From positions 1-49,958 of the forward strand of contig CALMZP010000026.1 of the NCBI GenBank assembly GCA_937870635.1: a stretch of 49,958 nt of DNA, in the 5' to 3' direction. This document shows positions 27,171-35,219 of this stretch, in pieces. The stretch is from an uncultured Acidobacteriota bacterium. Lineage in GTDB: Bacteria; Acidobacteriota; Thermoanaerobaculia; Gp7-AA8. Position 1 is the stretch's first letter. Each line of letters starts with the position of its first letter. The notes beneath the pieces were generated by a model. That model made no database searches and was not told where the DNA came from. It saw only the letters and a list, made by a program, of their open reading frames with translations. Both the position numbers and the translations under genes were made by a program.

Positions 27171-27282
27171 GATCAGCGTGTATACGAAATCTTACGTCGT
27201 AGGTTAGACGCCGGTGGAACGGAGTGGTTACGTCATGAATTTCGGGCCCTCTGGGTGCGCCGGCGAGCGCTCTAAGTGAGGA

Positions 27283-27377
27283 GAGGCGAAATGTTCAATG
27301 TTGAATGTTCAATGTTCAATGTTGAAGGGGTTCTTTCAACATTCAACATTCAACATTGAACATTCAACATTGCCTCT
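27283..27377. repeat. Inverted repeat built on AATGTTC/AATGTTG heptamers
   Basis: Left arm 27283-27326 holds six 7-base units alternating AATGTTC and AATGTTG; right arm 27334-27377 is the complement. The outermost bases (AGAGGC / GCCTCT) also pair, giving about 43 base pairs with a 7-base loop. It lies between the divergent adaptor operon (start 27170) and egtD (start 27437). The rest of this gap holds no gene. Confidence 0.88.
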
Positions 27378-27436
27378 CCAAGCCCCTTCAAGCCACGGTG
27401 CAGCCCCCTAGGAGGGTCAGACATACAATCCCTTCC

Positions 27437-28411
27437 ATGGACGACCGCTTTTCCCTCCGCCGCGAGGTCGACCGCGGGCCACGCTTCGCGGCGGCGGTCC
27501 AGAGCGGGCTGGGCGCCGTGCGGAAGACGATCCCCCCTCAGTATTTCTATGACGAGCTCGGGTCGTCTCTCTTCGGGGCCATCTGCAACCTGCCCGAGTA
27601 TTACCTCACCAGGTCGGAGGAGGAGATCCTCATCAAACGGGGCGACGAGATCGCCGCCGCCCTCGGACCCGTCGACCGTCTCGTCGAGCTCGGGAGCGGC
27701 AGCGCGCGCAAGACACGGCATCTGCTCGACCGGCTGGCGCCGGGCGGCCTCGAGTACGTCCCGATCGACGTCGATGTCGCCCTCCTGCAGCAGGTCGGCC
27801 GCGATCTCCTCCATGAATACCGGAAGTTGTCGGTTGCCGCGGCGGTCTGCGATTTCCGGCGGCCGTCGAGAGTGCTCCGCGACATCGTCGAAAAGGGGTC
27901 ACGGACGGCCGTCCTGTTTCTCGGCTCCACGATCGGCAACCTCGACCGCGGGGAAACGGTAGCGATGCTCCGTGACCTCCGCTCGGTCCTGGCCGCGGGA
28001 GACCCTCTCCTGGTGGGCGCGGACCTCCGGAAATCAAAAGCGATCCTCGAGCCGGCCTACAACGACATCCTCGGCGTCACCGCCGCGTTCAACCTCAACC
28101 TGCTCCAGAGGATCAACCGGGAGCTGGGCGGCCATTTCGACCTGCGGGCGTTTGCCCACCGCGCCTTCTACGACGAGGAGGCCGGCCGGATCGAGATGCA
28201 CCTGGTCAGCCTCCGGGACCAGAGCGTCCGGATCGACGATCTGGCCACCGCCATCGACTTCCACGAGGGCGAGACCATCCACACCGAGAACTCGTGGAAG
28301 TACGGCGACGACGACATCGAAGCCATGGGACGGGAGAGCGGATTCGACCTGGTGCGCCGCTGGACCGACGCGGCGGGCTGGTTCGGGGAGTTTCTGTTAG
28401 TTGCGCAGTGA
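27437..28411 (+). CDS. egtD: L-histidine N-alpha-methyltransferase, EgtD family
   Basis: The 324-residue protein from ATG 27437 matches the EgtD/DUF2260 family that trimethylates histidine to hercynine, the first step of ergothioneine synthesis. Visible landmarks are PPQYFYDELGSSLFGAICNL, LPEYYLTRSEEEIL, the SAM loop VELGSGSARKTRHLL near residue 85, LGSTIGNLDRGE, and the C-terminal TENSWKY. Both the substrate-site PEYYLTR and the FLGSTIGN signature are intact. No egtB (sulfoxide synthase) is in the window, so hercynine or another histidine betaine may be the end product. The frame upstream of 27437 is hairpin DNA. Confidence 0.88.
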   Translation: MDDRFSLRREVDRGPRFAAAVQSGLGAVRKTIPPQYFYDELGSSLFGAICNLPEYYLTRSEEEILIKRGDEIAAALGPVDRLVELGSGSARKTRHLLDRLAPGGLEYVPIDVDVALLQQVGRDLLHEYRKLSVAAAVCDFRRPSRVLRDIVEKGSRTAVLFLGSTIGNLDRGETVAMLRDLRSVLAAGDPLLVGADLRKSKAILEPAYNDILGVTAAFNLNLLQRINRELGGHFDLRAFAHRAFYDEEAGRIEMHLVSLRDQSVRIDDLATAIDFHEGETIHTENSWKYGDDDIEAMGRESGFDLVRRWTDAAGWFGEFLLVAQ

Positions 28412-28416
28412 CACAA

Positions 28417-28478
28417 TTTTGGATTTTGGATTTTGGATTTTTATCAATCTAAAATCTAAAATCCAAAATCCAAAATCC
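28417..28478. repeat. Inverted repeat built on GGATTTT heptamers (second copy)
   Basis: Left arm 28417-28442 and right arm about 28449-28478; three GGATTTT units against AAAATCT and AAAATCC units. It starts 5 bases after the egtD stop and could end that transcript. It shares its heptamer with 22229-22278, on either side of the intervening 6 kb. Confidence 0.85.
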
Positions 28479-28517
28479 ACAGTGCGGGCGCCCGAAATGC
28501 AATCCTCCCTTTCCGGG

Positions 28518-28546
28518 TTCTCTCCCTCGCCTTCCGCGTGTATCAT
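28518..28546 (+). promoter_or_regulatory. Possible promoter of tRNA-His
   Basis: TATCAT at 28541-28546 lies 11 bases before the tRNA 5' end. The matching -35 position (28518-28523, TTCTCT) is poor, so this is a weak call supported mainly by position. Confidence 0.35.
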
Positions 28547-28557
28547 TCGCGACCTGT

Positions 28558-28634
28558 GCCGGGGTAGCTCAGTTGGTTAGAGCACCAGATTGTGGATCTG
28601 GGGGTCGTGGGTTCGAGCCCCACCCCTGGTACCA
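28558..28634 (+). tRNA. tRNA-His (anticodon GTG)
   Basis: The cloverleaf has acceptor GCCGGGG paired with CCCTGGT (two G-U pairs), D-arm AGCTCAGTTGGTTAGAGC, anticodon arm CCAGA-TTGTGGA-TCTGG giving GTG, and T-arm GTGGG-TTCGAGC-CCCAC. CCA is encoded. The base before G1 is T and the discriminator is A, not the usual G-1:C73 identity pair of bacterial tRNA-His; bases 5' of G1 can extend the acceptor pairing. It stands directly before hisS. Confidence 0.9.
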
Positions 28635-28646
28635 AACGCCTTACGG

Positions 28647-28729
28647 CGAATGTCGAATGCGCAATGTTGAATGGTGAATGTTGAATGGTTTCAACATTTA
28701 CCATTCAACATTCACCATTCAACATTCCC
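28647..28729. repeat. Inverted repeat of mixed GAATGTT/GAATGGT heptamers
   Basis: Left arm 28647-28690, right arm 28693-28729; units GAATGTC, GAATGCG, CAATGTT, GAATGGT, GAATGTT, GAATGGT against the complement. It occupies the gap between tRNA-His and the hisS ATG (28744), so any transcript from the tRNA promoter into hisS passes through it. Confidence 0.85.
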
Positions 28730-28743
28730 GTTCCCCCTCGCAA

Positions 28744-30171
28744 ATGACCAACGTTGAACCCCGCCTCTCCAGGGGCCTGCGCGACCTGCTCCCCGACCAG
28801 ATGCTGGCGCGGCAGCAGATGATCGACACCATCCGCGGCGTTTACGAGCTCTACGGGTTCGTGCCACTGAACACGCCGGCCATCGAGTTCCTCGACGTCC
28901 TCTCCGGAAGCGCCGGCCAGGAGGCGCAGCAATCGATTTTCCGTGTCTCCAACCCCGAAAACGAGGCCCTCGGACTGCGATTCGACCTGACCGTGCCGCT
29001 CGCGCGCGTCATCGCGCAGTATCGCGAGCTCCCGCGGCCGTTCCGCCGCTACCAGGTCTCCCCGGTGTGGCGCGCCGACAAGCCGGACAAGGGCCGCTTC
29101 CGCGAATTCACCCAGTTCGACCTCGACTCCGTCGGAACGGAGTCCGAGATCGCCGATACCGAGATCATCGCCGGCATGTGCGACACGCTCACCGCGTTGA
29201 AGGTCGGCCCGCACCTGGTCCGCTTCTCCAGCCGTTCGATTCTCAACCTTCTGCTGAAGTTTGCGGGGATCGACGAACAGCAGAGCGTCGACGTCTTCCG
29301 CGTCCTCGACAAGCTCGACAAGGCCGGCATCGAGAAAGTTCGTCTCGAGCTGATGCAGGGCTACAAGGACGAATCGGGCGACACCATCCGCGGGCTCGGC
29401 CTCTCGCAGGAGCAGGTCACCCGGATCGAGCGTTTCCTCAACGTGAAGGCGGACAGCCGCCGCGACGTCGTCACGCGGGTGCGCGATCTCTTCAGCTCCG
29501 TCGAGGGATCGAAGGACCTGATCGACGTCGTCGAGCGGATCTCCAATCACCTCTACGCCCTCGGCTATGGCGACGATCGCGTGTCGCTCGATCTCTCCAT
29601 CGCGCGCGGCCTTGCCTACTACACCGGTCCGGTCTTCGAGGCGATCCTCCTCGACGCGCCGCAGTTCGGATCGGTCTTCGGCGGCGGCCGCTACGACAAC
29701 CTGGTGATGCGCTTCCTCGGCGAGGCGATCCCGGCGGTCGGCGCCTCGATCGGCGTCGATCGTCTCCTCGCCGCGCTCACCCACCTCGGCAAGACCGGCC
29801 AGCAGAGGTCGACCGCGCGGGTGCTCGTCACGAACATGGATCCTGCGCTGGCCGAGGATTACCTGGCGATGACGTGGGAGTTGAGGCGGGCGGGGATTCC
29901 GACCGAGTTCTACATCGGAACGGCGAAGGGGCCGGGCAAGCAGCTGAAGTATGCCGATCAGTACGAGATTCCGATCGCCCTGCTTTATGGATCGAACGAG
30001 AAGACGCGGGGCATCGTCACCGTCAAGGACATGACCGTCGGGCGCGAGAAGGCGAAGGCGGTGGGCGACCGCAAGGAATGGCTCGCCGCGCGGCCCGGAC
30101 AGATCGCCGTCCCGCGGGGTGAGCTCGTGCCGGCGATTCAGAGACTGCTCGGCGAGATCGAGAAAGTATGA
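28744..30171 (+). CDS. hisS: Histidyl-tRNA synthetase
   Basis: The start at ATG 28744 (MTNVEPRLSRGLRDLLPDQM) gives 475 residues. Class II motifs are present: motif 1 near TPAIEFLDVL, motif 2 FRRYQVSPVWRADKPDKGRF with REFTQFDLDSVG, and motif 3 GGGRYDNLVMRFLGEAIPAV with GASIGVDRLL. The His-specific loop reads ARGLAYYTGPVFEAI; most bacterial enzymes have D-Y-Y where this has A-Y-Y. The C-terminal anticodon-binding domain begins near residue 360 (ARVLVTNMDPALAEDY). The gene follows tRNA-His by 109 bases and precedes hutH, so three or four histidine-using genes are consecutive. Confidence 0.95.
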   Translation: MTNVEPRLSRGLRDLLPDQMLARQQMIDTIRGVYELYGFVPLNTPAIEFLDVLSGSAGQEAQQSIFRVSNPENEALGLRFDLTVPLARVIAQYRELPRPFRRYQVSPVWRADKPDKGRFREFTQFDLDSVGTESEIADTEIIAGMCDTLTALKVGPHLVRFSSRSILNLLLKFAGIDEQQSVDVFRVLDKLDKAGIEKVRLELMQGYKDESGDTIRGLGLSQEQVTRIERFLNVKADSRRDVVTRVRDLFSSVEGSKDLIDVVERISNHLYALGYGDDRVSLDLSIARGLAYYTGPVFEAILLDAPQFGSVFGGGRYDNLVMRFLGEAIPAVGASIGVDRLLAALTHLGKTGQQRSTARVLVTNMDPALAEDYLAMTWELRRAGIPTEFYIGTAKGPGKQLKYADQYEIPIALLYGSNEKTRGIVTVKDMTVGREKAKAVGDRKEWLAARPGQIAVPRGELVPAIQRLLGEIEKV

Positions 30172-30223
30172 CGGGTCGAACCGTTCACCGCTCCGCGGTG
30201 TTCCCCCCGTCGGGGCGGGCGGC

Positions 30224-31939
30224 ATGATCACCCTCGACGGCGAGTCGCTGACGATCGAGCAGCTGGTGGCGATCGCGCGCGACGGCGCGCAGGTTCAGCA
30301 GGACCCATCCACAAAGCAGCGCGTCGCGAAGAGTGAAGAGCTCATCGCCCGTGTCGCGAAGAACTATCGCGACGCGTGGGAAAAAGGGACAGCGGCTCCC
30401 AGTGAGTACGGCGTCACCACCGGCTTCGGCGAGTTCAAGGACAAGCCGATCGCGCCGGACGATCTCGAACAGCTGCAGCGCAACCTCCTGCTCAGCCACT
30501 CCGTCGGCGTTGGCGACAACAGCGATCCGGACGATCTCTCGAATTACTTCCCCGCCGACGTCGTGCGGGCCGCGCTCGCCACGCGCATGAACGCGTTTCT
30601 CAAGGGACATTCCGGCGTGCGGCGGAAGCTGATCGACATCGTCGAGGCGATGCTCAATCGCAAAGTCGTGCCGCTCGTGCCGTTGCGGGGATCGGTGGGA
30701 GCGAGCGGCGACCTCTGTCCCCTCTCCCATCTCTTCGTCGTCCTGCTCGGTGTCGGCCGTTTCGCGATCGGCAAAGAAATCCGTCCCGCCACCGACCTCC
30801 CCTCCATCCTCGGCTTTTCCGCGGAAGAGATGAAGCCGACGTTCAAGGAGGGCCTCGCGCTCGTCAACGGCGCGAATTTTTCGGCGGCGATGCTGGCCCT
30901 TGCCGTTCATGACGCCACGGCGCTCGTGGAGACCGCGGACGCGGGCGCGGCGCTGTCGATGGAAGCGCTCTGCGGATGCACCCGCGCCCTCGACGCCAAG
31001 GTGCACGAAGAGCGCGGCCACGCGGGGCAGATCGAGAGTGCCGAGCGCATGCGGATGCAGCTCGAGGAGAGCAGGCTCGTCGAGCGCGCCGGCGCGGTCC
31101 AGGATGCCTACTCGGTGCGTTGCGCGCCGCAGGTGCACGGGGCGACGCGCGACACGATCCGGTTCGTCCGCACGATCGCCGGGCACGAGATCAACGCCGC
31201 CACCGACAATCCGCTCTTCTTTCCCGAGGATGGCGATCCCTTCGATCTGCAGTTTCGCGCGAACTGGCCGGAGTGGTACCACGGCGAGAAACGCCTCGCG
31301 TATTCGGCCGGCAACTTCCATGGCCAGCCGCTCGCGCTCGCCGCGGACTTTCTGACCATTGCCGTCGCGGAGCTGGGCAACATTTCGGAGCGGCGCACGG
31401 CGATGCTCCTCGACGGCAATCACAACCGTGGATTGCCGCAGAATCTGACGACGAGGCCGGGGGTGAACTCGGGGCTGATGATCGCGCAGTACACCGCGGC
31501 GAGCCTCGTCTCCGAGAACAAGGTCCTCTCGCATCCGGCCTCGGTCGATTCGATTCCGACGGGCGCGAACAGCGAAGACCACGTGTCGATGTCGACGCAC
31601 GCCGCGCGCAAGCTGCGCGATGTCATCGCCAATGTCGAGGCAGTGCTGGCGATCGAGCTGATGTGCGCGGCGCAGGCGGTGGAGTGGCGCGTCGCCTTCG
31701 CGTTCGATCCCAATCAGCGCGCGCCGCGGCTCCTCGGCCTCGAGGAAGCGGAGGAGCAGGCCAGGGCCTTCGAGTCGCGCGTGAGCGGGCGGGCGGCGGA
31801 GATCGCGCAGTCGCTGGGACGAGGATCGCGCGAGCTGTACCTGCGCATCCGCAAAGTGGCGAGCCCGGTCTTCCGCGACCGGCCGCTGTCGGACGACATC
31901 CGATTGCTCCGTGGAGTGGTCTCCAGCACCGTGCGCTGA
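30224..31939 (+). CDS. hutH: Histidine ammonia-lyase
   Basis: The 571-residue enzyme of the aromatic amino-acid lyase family eliminates ammonia from histidine to give urocanate. The MIO cofactor is formed from the ASG triad in GSVGASGDLCPLSHL. The catalytic Tyr loop is YGVTTGFGEFKD. The selectivity pair is Ser-His in NLLLSHSVGVGD, as in histidase and not as in Phe or Tyr lyases. Other landmarks are NGANFSAAMLAL, QDAYSVRCAPQVHGA and TDNPLFFPED. It is about 60 residues longer than typical HutH. ATG 30224 is preferred. No other hut genes are adjacent. Confidence 0.9.
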   Translation: MITLDGESLTIEQLVAIARDGAQVQQDPSTKQRVAKSEELIARVAKNYRDAWEKGTAAPSEYGVTTGFGEFKDKPIAPDDLEQLQRNLLLSHSVGVGDNSDPDDLSNYFPADVVRAALATRMNAFLKGHSGVRRKLIDIVEAMLNRKVVPLVPLRGSVGASGDLCPLSHLFVVLLGVGRFAIGKEIRPATDLPSILGFSAEEMKPTFKEGLALVNGANFSAAMLALAVHDATALVETADAGAALSMEALCGCTRALDAKVHEERGHAGQIESAERMRMQLEESRLVERAGAVQDAYSVRCAPQVHGATRDTIRFVRTIAGHEINAATDNPLFFPEDGDPFDLQFRANWPEWYHGEKRLAYSAGNFHGQPLALAADFLTIAVAELGNISERRTAMLLDGNHNRGLPQNLTTRPGVNSGLMIAQYTAASLVSENKVLSHPASVDSIPTGANSEDHVSMSTHAARKLRDVIANVEAVLAIELMCAAQAVEWRVAFAFDPNQRAPRLLGLEEAEEQARAFESRVSGRAAEIAQSLGRGSRELYLRIRKVASPVFRDRPLSDDIRLLRGVVSSTVR

Positions 31940-32683
31940 ACAAAATCCGGCCGGACCTTCGACCGCTCCAGCGGCCAGCCAAAAATACCGAGCAATGACC
32001 GCGGCACGATTCGGCTCTCTCGACGGATGACGGTGCGACGCGCGGCATTCGTGCGCAACACGTGCAACCGGGCGGCGGGAAGCCGTGCCGCCAGCGCGGG
32101 GGCCTGGGTGGTGGAAGCGCCGGGCGAGCGGCGCGCGCACGACTGAGCGAGCGCGGTGGGCGCGCGAGCGAAGTGGTGTGCGCGCCGCTCGCTTCGCGGC
32201 CGCCGGGGGGGCGGCGAGCCGCGACGGCATGGCATGGGTGGAACGCGCCGATCGGATCACCGCTGCAGATTCACGACGAACCATGTGAAGCGCGGCCGGG
32301 TGGTGGAACGAACGATCAACGATGATTCACGCCGGCCTAATACTCGCGTCATCGCGCGCGGCACCGCACGCGCTGCTCTCGACCTCACGATGACTTCGAC
32401 GCGGTGCCGTGTCCCGTGCTCGCGCGCATTAGGCCGCGTTTTGCACGACGCACTCGCCGCCACGCGGTCGGGCGGTGGAACGAACAAGTTACGACACGCT
32501 GACAATCGCGCCGGGCGGGAGCCGCCGGCGTGGTCGTTGCCCGCACGCACTGTCAGGTACCTTTTCGCGGGCGATGCAACGAACACGACGGCGGCGAGGG
32601 CGGGTGGGAGGGCGGCGGGAGTCAGCCCAACATTGAAGTCGCTCATCACGCCAGACGCCTGTCCAGATGACGACCGATCCACC
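31940..32683. other. Non-coding, palindrome-rich stretch between hutH and the two-TM gene
   Basis: No convincing protein is encoded in 744 bases; overlapping frames are Arg/Ala-rich artefacts of GC bias. An imperfect ~104-base inverted repeat (32333-32436) has a 9-base outer stem (CGGCCTAAT / ATTAGGCCG) and a 9-base inner stem (32359-32367 with 32401-32409). A short motif, GTGGAACGAAC or close, recurs near 32303 and 32471, with a weaker form near 32567. This resembles the two-stem layout of integron attC sites, but the invariant GTT/AAC core is ATT/AAT here, so I do not call it attC. Confidence 0.6.
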
Positions 32684-33157
32684 CTATTCACGATGTGAGA
32701 CGGGCACTGGAGATTTGGAATGGCGTGACCGCACGTTCAGCAAAACCATTATCACGACTCCAACGAACAGCCACTGGAGTGAGGACACGAGAACGTACAC
32801 ACGGGCGCGTCGCCATGAACTGCTTCCCGCGCTTGATTCGACAGACGCTGCCGCAGCCAACGCCGGACGATTTAGAAACCCGACTGTCCGTATCCAAGCG
32901 GGCTCCTCGGCGTGCCACGAAGAATCGAGGTTCAACGCACGGTTGGCGATGACTAGCGCCGCTGCTGAACTCCCGGACAGCCGAACTTCGTCGCGAACTG
33001 CGGGTACAGATTCGTCCGCGTGTCTAATGGGCGGCCGTGTGGCGACAAACGCACCACACGCGATCAGGTTCAGCAAGAACGGTACAAATGCTGTAAACGT
33101 CCAACCGCTGAAGGCTCTACTTCGGGTGCGGGTTGTTCCGGTGTACCCAGTCGTCAT
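32684..33157 (-). CDS. Two-TM membrane protein, candidate immunity protein for the RHS gene
   Basis: From the ATG at 33157 the product has 157 residues with two strong hydrophobic segments: FTAFVPFLLNLIACGAFVAT near residues 20-40 and VYVLVSSLQWLFVGVVIMVL near 119-138. About 75 polar residues lie between them, probably on the periplasmic side. The start lies 41 bases inside the end of the RHS-core gene in another frame, a typical arrangement for toxin and immunity genes. No family was recognised. Small membrane proteins often protect against toxins acting in the periplasm or membrane, but that role here is inferred from position alone. Confidence 0.6.
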   Translation of the reverse strand: MTTGYTGTTRTRSRAFSGWTFTAFVPFLLNLIACGAFVATRPPIRHADESVPAVRDEVRLSGSSAAALVIANRALNLDSSWHAEEPAWIRTVGFLNRPALAAAASVESSAGSSSWRRARVYVLVSSLQWLFVGVVIMVLLNVRSRHSKSPVPVSHRE

Positions 33158-35219
33158 TGAAATCCTCTTCTGTCGACGCAACCATTCCCTTGCAGGCCTC
33201 GTTGCATTCCCACCAGTATTTGAAGGCTCTAGCTTCAAGTCTCTCGGCCCTCTGGATCGCCCACTTAAACATCACCTTCCAATACCGGACGTGCTTTTCC
33301 TCCTCGTACAGAATCTTCGCTAGCGGGATCGTCGGGTGATCGTCGCGAGCCCAAACGTTGAGCTTCAGAGATAGCGAAACCGAAGCTTTGAAGCTGCCGC
33401 CGCTGCACCTACAACTGCACCGCATTTTCAAGTCATAGACCGTACAACCACGCGCTGTCCAAACACCAAAGCAATTTCGAGTGACGGTGTCCCAGTCCGC
33501 CGCGTGATATTCCGTCGGTGCGAGACTCCATGAGACGAGTCCTAGCGGATCGGCGTTCATCACCGGGTTGTCGAGTGCGTAGGAATACAGATTGATTCCC
33601 CCTCCCAATCCTATGGGGTCAGCCGTTGTATAGCGGCCCCAAGATGGCCTGTACCAACGGTGCACGTTGTAGCGTCGATCAGATGCCGGGTCATATTCCT
33701 GCCCGGGAAGATCGAGCGGCTGATGCCGCTCGGCACCGACGCGCGTCGCGTAACGCTCGCCGTACGGATCGCGTTCCACACGCCAGACGACGGCGCCAGT
33801 GGTATCGGTCTGGAGGATGGGCGCGCCGAGGTGGTCGTTGAAGTAGTATGCGATCTCCCCGCTCGGCACGTTGACCTGCGCCACCGGCTCGCCGTTGAAC
33901 CACACATACTCGTGCGCGATCCACGGAGTCATGGCCGAGGTGTTCGTTTCGGCCAGCAACTGCAGCTCCGGCGAATAGAACGCATGACGCCGCATCGTCA
34001 GCGTCGCGTTCGTTTCCGTGTAACGCGCGGTCACTCCCAGGCTCACCGGTGCTCCTTCCACGGCTTCCGGGCCATTCGAGCCTTCCGAGCCTTCGTCCTC
34101 CTCGCCGCGCGGCACTTCCTCACTCACCGCGGGCGCGAGCATCGATCCTCCCGTCGCCGCGGCCTTCCCGCTCCGGTCCCACCACACCTTTCCATCGTAC
34201 GCGAGGAACTCCATCCCCACGATTGACCGCCCTTCTACCCCGATCACCGCCGCCGGCACTTCCAGCCTCACCCATTCCCCACCCTTCGGCAGCTCGCCGA
34301 TCCGCACCTGACCCGGCGCGCCGAAAAGGTTCTCACCCCAGTAGACATACGACCACTTCCCCGTGCTGTCGTTGAACGCGAGCATCAGCTCCCGCGGCGG
34401 ATCACACGGATTGATCAGAACGTACGTGATCAGTTTCTCACCCGCCCCCACCGGCATCGGCGTCGCACACTGAAAATACCGGTCCTGCCGCCCCAGGCTG
34501 GCCGGCTGCGTATGCGACTGCGTCCCGCTCGCCTTCTGCGCCGGATCCCATTCCCACGGACCCCACGGGCATGATCCCGCCGGCAGCGCGTCGTCGAACC
34601 ACACCGTCTCCCCCGCCGGAAGCGCCGGAGCCGGAGCGACCGGCATCACGCACGCGTCCATCCCCGACCGGTCGAACCACAGCCGTCCGTCGAGCACGTT
34701 GAAGGCCATCCCCCACACCGGCGTGTTGTTGAGTCCCACCTTGCGCGCCGGCACTTCCAGCCGGGTCCACTTACCCGCCGGCGGCAGAGGGCCCATGTTC
34801 CGGCAGGCCGGACTCTCGATCCCGCAATCGAACGGCTTCTCTCCCCAGTACGCCCCGTGCGTCCAGGCCGCGTTGGAATCAACCTCGCGCCACCGCACCA
34901 TGAACCCCCGCGGAGGATTGCAGGGATCGATCAGCACATACTGCGTGAGCAGATCCGGCGTCCCCAGATACACGTTCGACATGTCGAACCGCCACTGCCG
35001 GTTCCCCGTGCCCGGCACCACGGTGCTGCTCTCCGTTCCCGACACTTTCTGATTCGGGTCCCACAACCACGTGTCGAAGTACTGCAACGACGCGTCATTG
35101 TCGTCGAGCCAGACCGTCTCGCTGCTGCTGAACCCGTCGGCGTCCGCCACCCAGCTCGCGCAGGGAGAGACGGTCATCCCGGCGCTGCGCGTCGTTCCGT
35201 AGGTCGCGGTGATCGTCAC
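33117..35219 (-). CDS. RHS-core protein with variable C-terminal domain (5'-truncated, candidate polymorphic toxin)
   Basis: The frame begins at GTG 35219, with an in-frame stop 18 bases upstream and no signal peptide. Residues ~31-183 and ~202-350 are two copies of one module (ETVWLDD/ETVWFDD, WDPxQKxSGT, YVLIDPCNPPRG/YVLINPCDPPRE, RLEVPA, DG.(L/V)W.DRSG). Residues ~385-560 are an RHS-repeat core: YYFNDHLGAPILQTD, VVWRVERDPYGERYA, PGQEYDPASDRRYNVHRWY, GRYTTADPIGLGGGINLYSY. It ends at NADPLGL, the usual boundary before a variable tail. The last ~140 residues are Cys- and Trp-rich (CSCRCSGG, ILYEEEKHVRYWK, WWECNEACK) and I do not recognise them. Full RHS proteins are much longer, so the repeat shell and export region are mostly lost. 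Confidence 0.8.
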   Translation of the reverse strand: MTITATYGTTRSAGMTVSPCASWVADADGFSSSETVWLDDNDASLQYFDTWLWDPNQKVSGTESSTVVPGTGNRQWRFDMSNVYLGTPDLLTQYVLIDPCNPPRGFMVRWREVDSNAAWTHGAYWGEKPFDCGIESPACRNMGPLPPAGKWTRLEVPARKVGLNNTPVWGMAFNVLDGRLWFDRSGMDACVMPVAPAPALPAGETVWFDDALPAGSCPWGPWEWDPAQKASGTQSHTQPASLGRQDRYFQCATPMPVGAGEKLITYVLINPCDPPRELMLAFNDSTGKWSYVYWGENLFGAPGQVRIGELPKGGEWVRLEVPAAVIGVEGRSIVGMEFLAYDGKVWWDRSGKAAATGGSMLAPAVSEEVPRGEEDEGSEGSNGPEAVEGAPVSLGVTARYTETNATLTMRRHAFYSPELQLLAETNTSAMTPWIAHEYVWFNGEPVAQVNVPSGEIAYYFNDHLGAPILQTDTTGAVVWRVERDPYGERYATRVGAERHQPLDLPGQEYDPASDRRYNVHRWYRPSWGRYTTADPIGLGGGINLYSYALDNPVMNADPLGLVSWSLAPTEYHAADWDTVTRNCFGVWTARGCTVYDLKMRCSCRCSGGSFKASVSLSLKLNVWARDDHPTIPLAKILYEEEKHVRYWKVMFKWAIQRAERLEARAFKYWWECNEACKGMVASTEEDFNDDWVHRNNPHPK

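Noticed and set aside
28705-30231. A 508-codon minus-strand open frame
   Set aside because: Antisense to hisS, which has all class II synthetase motifs.
30185-32284. A 699-codon minus-strand open frame
   Set aside because: Antisense to hutH and the following non-coding patch; no motifs, only GC-bias residues.
32333-32436. Functional integron attC site
   Set aside because: The two-stem layout fits, but the invariant GTT/AAC core is ATT/AAT and no integrase or cassette series is visible; kept only as an attC-like palindrome.
32156-32698. A 180-codon plus-strand frame in the non-coding patch
   Set aside because: Arg/Ala/Thr-rich low-complexity translation of palindromic GC-rich DNA, with no Shine-Dalgarno or domain.
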